A stretch of 8,629 nucleotides of DNA from Deltaproteobacteria bacterium. GTDB taxonomy: Bacteria > Desulfobacterota > Binatia > Binatales > Binataceae. Position numbers and translations under genes: made by a program. Where the stretch lies: contig JAJYMR010000079.1 of NCBI GenBank assembly GCA_021786815.1, positions 1 to 8,629 of the forward strand, given 5' to 3'. Numbering within the stretch: the stretch's first letter is position 1; every line of letters begins with the position of its first letter. Under the pieces are notes generated by a model that worked only from the letters and a program-made list of their open reading frames with translations, did not search any database and was not told where the DNA came from. Shown here piece after piece: positions 6,809 through 8,629 of the stretch.

Positions 6809-7834
6809 ATGAAGGCTGTGCGGCTTTGCGTCGGAACTTCCAAGGGAATCGTAATCCTCGACCCGGCACGTGGAAGCGTGCCGCGGATGGTGCTGGCGGA
6901 TCCGTCGCCGATATGGTGCATGGCGCAGGAATGCCGCGACCCGAATCTCATCTACGCCGGTTCCAACGTGGCCCAGCATGGCTCCGGCGCGCTTTCGCGT
7001 TCGCCGGACGGAGGGCGGAGCTGGACCGAAATCACGCCGCCGGCCGCGCGTGACGAAGAAATATGGGCGCTTGCCGCCTCTCCGACCGCGCCGGGCCAGC
7101 TCCTGGCCGGCACTTCACATGGCAGACTGTTCCGCAGCGACGACGCCGGACGGACTTTTCACGAACTGACCGCGTTCCTCAAGGTTCCGGGGCGCGAGCG
7201 ATGGACGTTCCCGCCGGCGCCGCATATTCCGCACGTGCGCTCGATCGCCTTCGACCCGAGCGCGGCGGAGACGATTTATGTTGGCGTCGAGGAGGGCGGT
7301 GTCTTTCGCTCGCGCAACCTGGGCGAATCCTTCGAGCCGCTCAACGACGGGCTTTACGCCGACGTCCACGAGGTGGCCGTCGATCCCGCGGACCCGCGAC
7401 GCCTGTACGCGACGACCGGCAACGGCCTCCATCTGTCGGAAAACGGCGGCGCATCATGGCGCCGTATCATCGCGGGCTTCGACCGCACTTACACTGTCCC
7501 GCTCCTGATCGCCGAGGACGACAAAGGGCTGACGCTCTATACCGCTGCCGCCGCGGGTCCGCCGCCAAGCTGGCAGGTGGCCGCACGCGGAGCGGATTCG
7601 ATTGTCTATCGAAGCGTTGACAACGGCCGGACGTTCGAATCGCTCGAGCGGCGGTTCGCAGCGGAGCGCGGGATGCCGATGCGGTTTCGCCGAGCCGCGG
7701 GCGCAGGGTCGGAATTTTTTGGCGTCTCGAACATCGGAACGGTCTTTAGATACGGCGTCGATGAGAACGGTTTCGCTTCGGTTCCGATCACGGAAAAGCT
7801 GCCGCCCGCCTACGACCTCGTAATCCTGCCCTAA
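6809..7834 (+). CDS. BNR/Asp-box beta-propeller protein (sialidase/Vps10-like fold, non-enzymatic)
   Basis: A 341-residue protein without signal peptide or membrane segment. Five Asp-box motifs (S-x-D/N-x-G-x-S/T-W/F) recur: SPDGGRSW (65-72), SDDAGRTF (110-117), SRNLGESF (168-175), SENGGASW (210-217) and SVDNGRTF (269-276). They are interleaved with YAGSN, LLAGTSHG, IYVGVEEGG and LYATTGNG strands, the pattern of a beta-propeller seen in 'exo-alpha-sialidase' and WD40/YVTN/BNR-like proteins. The Arg triad and Tyr of true sialidases cannot be recognised, so a binding or scaffold role is likelier than sugar cleavage. GGGAG abuts the ATG at 6809 directly, but lies nine bases before the in-frame GTG at 6818, which would give the tidy start (M)RLCVGTSKGI; the true start may be 6818. 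Its stop overlaps the converging gene's stop. Molecular role unknown. Confidence 0.88.
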   Translation: MKAVRLCVGTSKGIVILDPARGSVPRMVLADPSPIWCMAQECRDPNLIYAGSNVAQHGSGALSRSPDGGRSWTEITPPAARDEEIWALAASPTAPGQLLAGTSHGRLFRSDDAGRTFHELTAFLKVPGRERWTFPPAPHIPHVRSIAFDPSAAETIYVGVEEGGVFRSRNLGESFEPLNDGLYADVHEVAVDPADPRRLYATTGNGLHLSENGGASWRRIIAGFDRTYTVPLLIAEDDKGLTLYTAAAAGPPPSWQVAARGADSIVYRSVDNGRTFESLERRFAAERGMPMRFRRAAGAGSEFFGVSNIGTVFRYGVDENGFASVPITEKLPPAYDLVILP

Positions 7835-8052
7835 TCGCGATCCTGCGTCTCGGAATCGGCGTCCGAGCCTTGCGCTCGCGCCCTCCGCTGCTGGATTTCC
7901 CTGAACACGAACGCGCCGGCCAGAAACACGAACAGAACGCCGATCGGGAAAAGCACGCCCGCCAGTATCGGGCGTTGGTAAACGATATGCAGGCTCGACC
8001 AAGTCAGGGCCGCGCCGAGGGCGAAGAAAAAGAGCACCTGGATGACGCGCAT
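7831..8052 (-). CDS. Small two-helix inner-membrane protein
   Basis: A 73-residue protein from ATG 8052-8050 (MRVIQVLFFF), or 85 residues from GTG 8088. The ATG is preferred because it places the first helix at the N-terminus, although neither start has a clear ribosome binding site. Residues about 3-22 and 29-50 are hydrophobic membrane helices joined by a short turn (YQRP). The tail is first basic (REIQQRRARAQ) and then acidic (DADSETQDRD), which by the positive-inside rule faces the cytoplasm. The layout recalls LapA-like (DUF1049) proteins, but no defining motif is present. Its stop (TAG, 7833-7831) overlaps the stop of the propeller gene coming from the other side. Function unknown. Confidence 0.68.
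   Translation of the reverse strand: MRVIQVLFFFALGAALTWSSLHIVYQRPILAGVLFPIGVLFVFLAGAFVFREIQQRRARAQGSDADSETQDRD
7849..7867. repeat. Inverted repeat at the convergent gene junction
   Basis: CTCGGA (7849-7854) and TCCGAG (7862-7867) form a perfect 6-bp stem with a 7-base loop. It starts 15 bases past the propeller gene's stop and lies inside the 3' end of the membrane-protein gene. It may act as a terminator for the plus-strand transcript, although no T-run follows. Confidence 0.35.
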
Positions 8053-8204
8053 TGCGGCCAAAATAGACGGAACTCCGGCCCGTGTCACCTGCGAATTCGC
8101 GTCGTGGCTCTACGGGAGACGCGCGATGAGCGAGGCCTTGGAACTGGTAGTCGACCTTGCAGGGCGGAACGGACGGCGCGGCCAGCGAGGTTAGATTTGG
8201 AGGC

Positions 8205-8234
8205 GCGGGACGGAAGCGCGCTCCGTGCTCCCGC
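8205..8234 (-). terminator. Bulged GC-rich hairpin downstream of the NHL-repeat gene
   Basis: GCGGG-ACGGA (8205-8214) pairs with TCCGT and CCCGC (8222-8226 and 8230-8234), leaving a 3-base bulge and a 7-base loop. It begins 24 bases after the TAA of the NHL-repeat gene, in its direction of transcription. The expected T-run is missing, so the call is tentative. The remaining 8089-8257 interval shows no gene. Confidence 0.4.
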
Positions 8235-8257
8235 CCCATGCACGATGCTTCGGAGAA

Positions 8258-8629
8258 TTACTGGCCTCTGAAAATCAGGTATCGGTTGTTGCCGTTATCC
8301 GTCACGAACAGCCGGTTGCCAGACTGATAGACGCCGTCGGGGAAAGAGAGTCCCTGCGCGCTCGGATTCCCCGAAGTGCAGGTTCCGCTCCCGTTGTTGT
8401 TATCCGTGTCGCAGGTGAAATTAGGTTGGCCCAGTACCGCGTCCGCCGGCTGAAAGTTTTTGGTCGGGAACGTGTTCCATACCAGCACCCGGTTGTTGTC
8501 GCTGTCGGCAACGAAGAGTTGCTTCCCGTTCGAATAAACGCCGGTGAAAGGAAAATCTAAATTTTGCGTGCTCGGCGCCCCCCCAGAGGTGCAGGTCGCG
8601 GCCCCGTTGTTGTTATACACGCCGCAGGT
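8258..8629 (-). CDS. NHL-like repeat protein, C-terminal part (continues past right edge)
   Basis: The last 124 residues of a larger protein whose start lies beyond the window; the stop is TAA (8260-8258). Two copies of a repeat are seen, the second shortened at the C-terminus. Each carries a pair of Thr-Cys motifs around NNNG (TCDTDNNNGSGTCTSG in the last one), a GVY strand, then (Q/R)LFV(A/T)D and NNR, the core of NHL-type propeller blades. Between them lies PADAVLGQPNF, a linker typical of bacterial NHL-repeat proteins. The period is 71 residues. The paired cysteines would suit disulfides in an exported protein, but the signal peptide, if any, is out of view. The final blade ends at FRGQ with no anchor. 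Likely an extracellular or periplasmic binding protein; ligand unknown. Confidence 0.82.
   Translation of the reverse strand, partial: TCGVYNNNGAATCTSGGAPSTQNLDFPFTGVYSNGKQLFVADSDNNRVLVWNTFPTKNFQPADAVLGQPNFTCDTDNNNGSGTCTSGNPSAQGLSFPDGVYQSGNRLFVTDNGNNRYLIFRGQ
8377..8629 (-). repeat. Intragenic DNA repeat with 213-base period
   Basis: Positions 8377-8416 and 8590-8629 are closely similar at the DNA level, including an identical CCGTTGTTGTTAT core at 8391-8403 and 8604-8616, and both end in GCAGGT. The offset is 213 bases, exactly 71 codons, so the protein repeats arose by in-frame duplication. The second copy is cut by the window edge. Confidence 0.8.

Noticed and set aside
7870..8271. Plus-strand open frame of 133 codons over the small membrane-protein gene
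   Set aside because: Highly charged, motif-free translation that mirrors the opposite strand; the hydrophobic two-helix product of the minus strand is more protein-like.

Overview
The window looks like a piece of a GC-rich bacterial chromosome, probably a Gram-negative or deeply branching environmental lineage. This rests on the base composition, the long-form signal peptide peptidase, the exported phosphatase of the nucleotide pyrophosphatase/phosphodiesterase (NPP) type, and the 71-residue NHL-like repeats, a style common in large environmental proteobacteria-like genomes. The exact phylum cannot be fixed from the sequence. No rRNA, tRNA, CRISPR array, insertion sequence or phage module was seen.

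Layout. Positions 1-658 (+) hold a NYN-domain (PIN-like) ribonuclease gene. It enters from beyond the left edge, is broken by one frameshift near 150-158, and is clearly less GC-rich than the rest. Next come four genes on the minus strand. In transcription order these are an exported alkaline-phosphatase-superfamily enzyme (5514 or 5502 to 3649), a 391-base gap, a 67K-type signal peptide peptidase SppA (3257 to 1518), a small helical, possibly ferritin-like protein (1433 to 1020) and a membrane-anchored zinc-ribbon protein (993 to 721). The last three are spaced 84 and 26 bases apart and may form one operon. From 5724 two plus-strand genes follow: a formyltransferase-fold protein resembling the hydrolase domain of 10-formyltetrahydrofolate dehydrogenase (TTG start with a strong ribosome binding site), and a five-Asp-box BNR-type beta-propeller protein (6809-7834). 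The right end carries a two-helix membrane protein on the minus strand whose stop overlaps the propeller gene's stop, then the C-terminal end of an NHL-like repeat protein that continues past the right edge.

How the genes work together. The minus-strand group is oriented towards the cell envelope: SppA would clear cleaved signal peptides and membrane fragments, the phosphatase would hydrolyse phosphoesters outside the cytoplasm, and the zinc-ribbon protein would sit in the inner membrane. The formyltransferase-like and propeller proteins appear cytosolic. No gene set here forms a recognisable defence, toxin-antitoxin, secretion or biosynthetic system. The best leads are the stand-alone FDH-type formyl hydrolase-like protein, the low-GC frameshifted NYN gene, and the unassigned small genes next to sppA.
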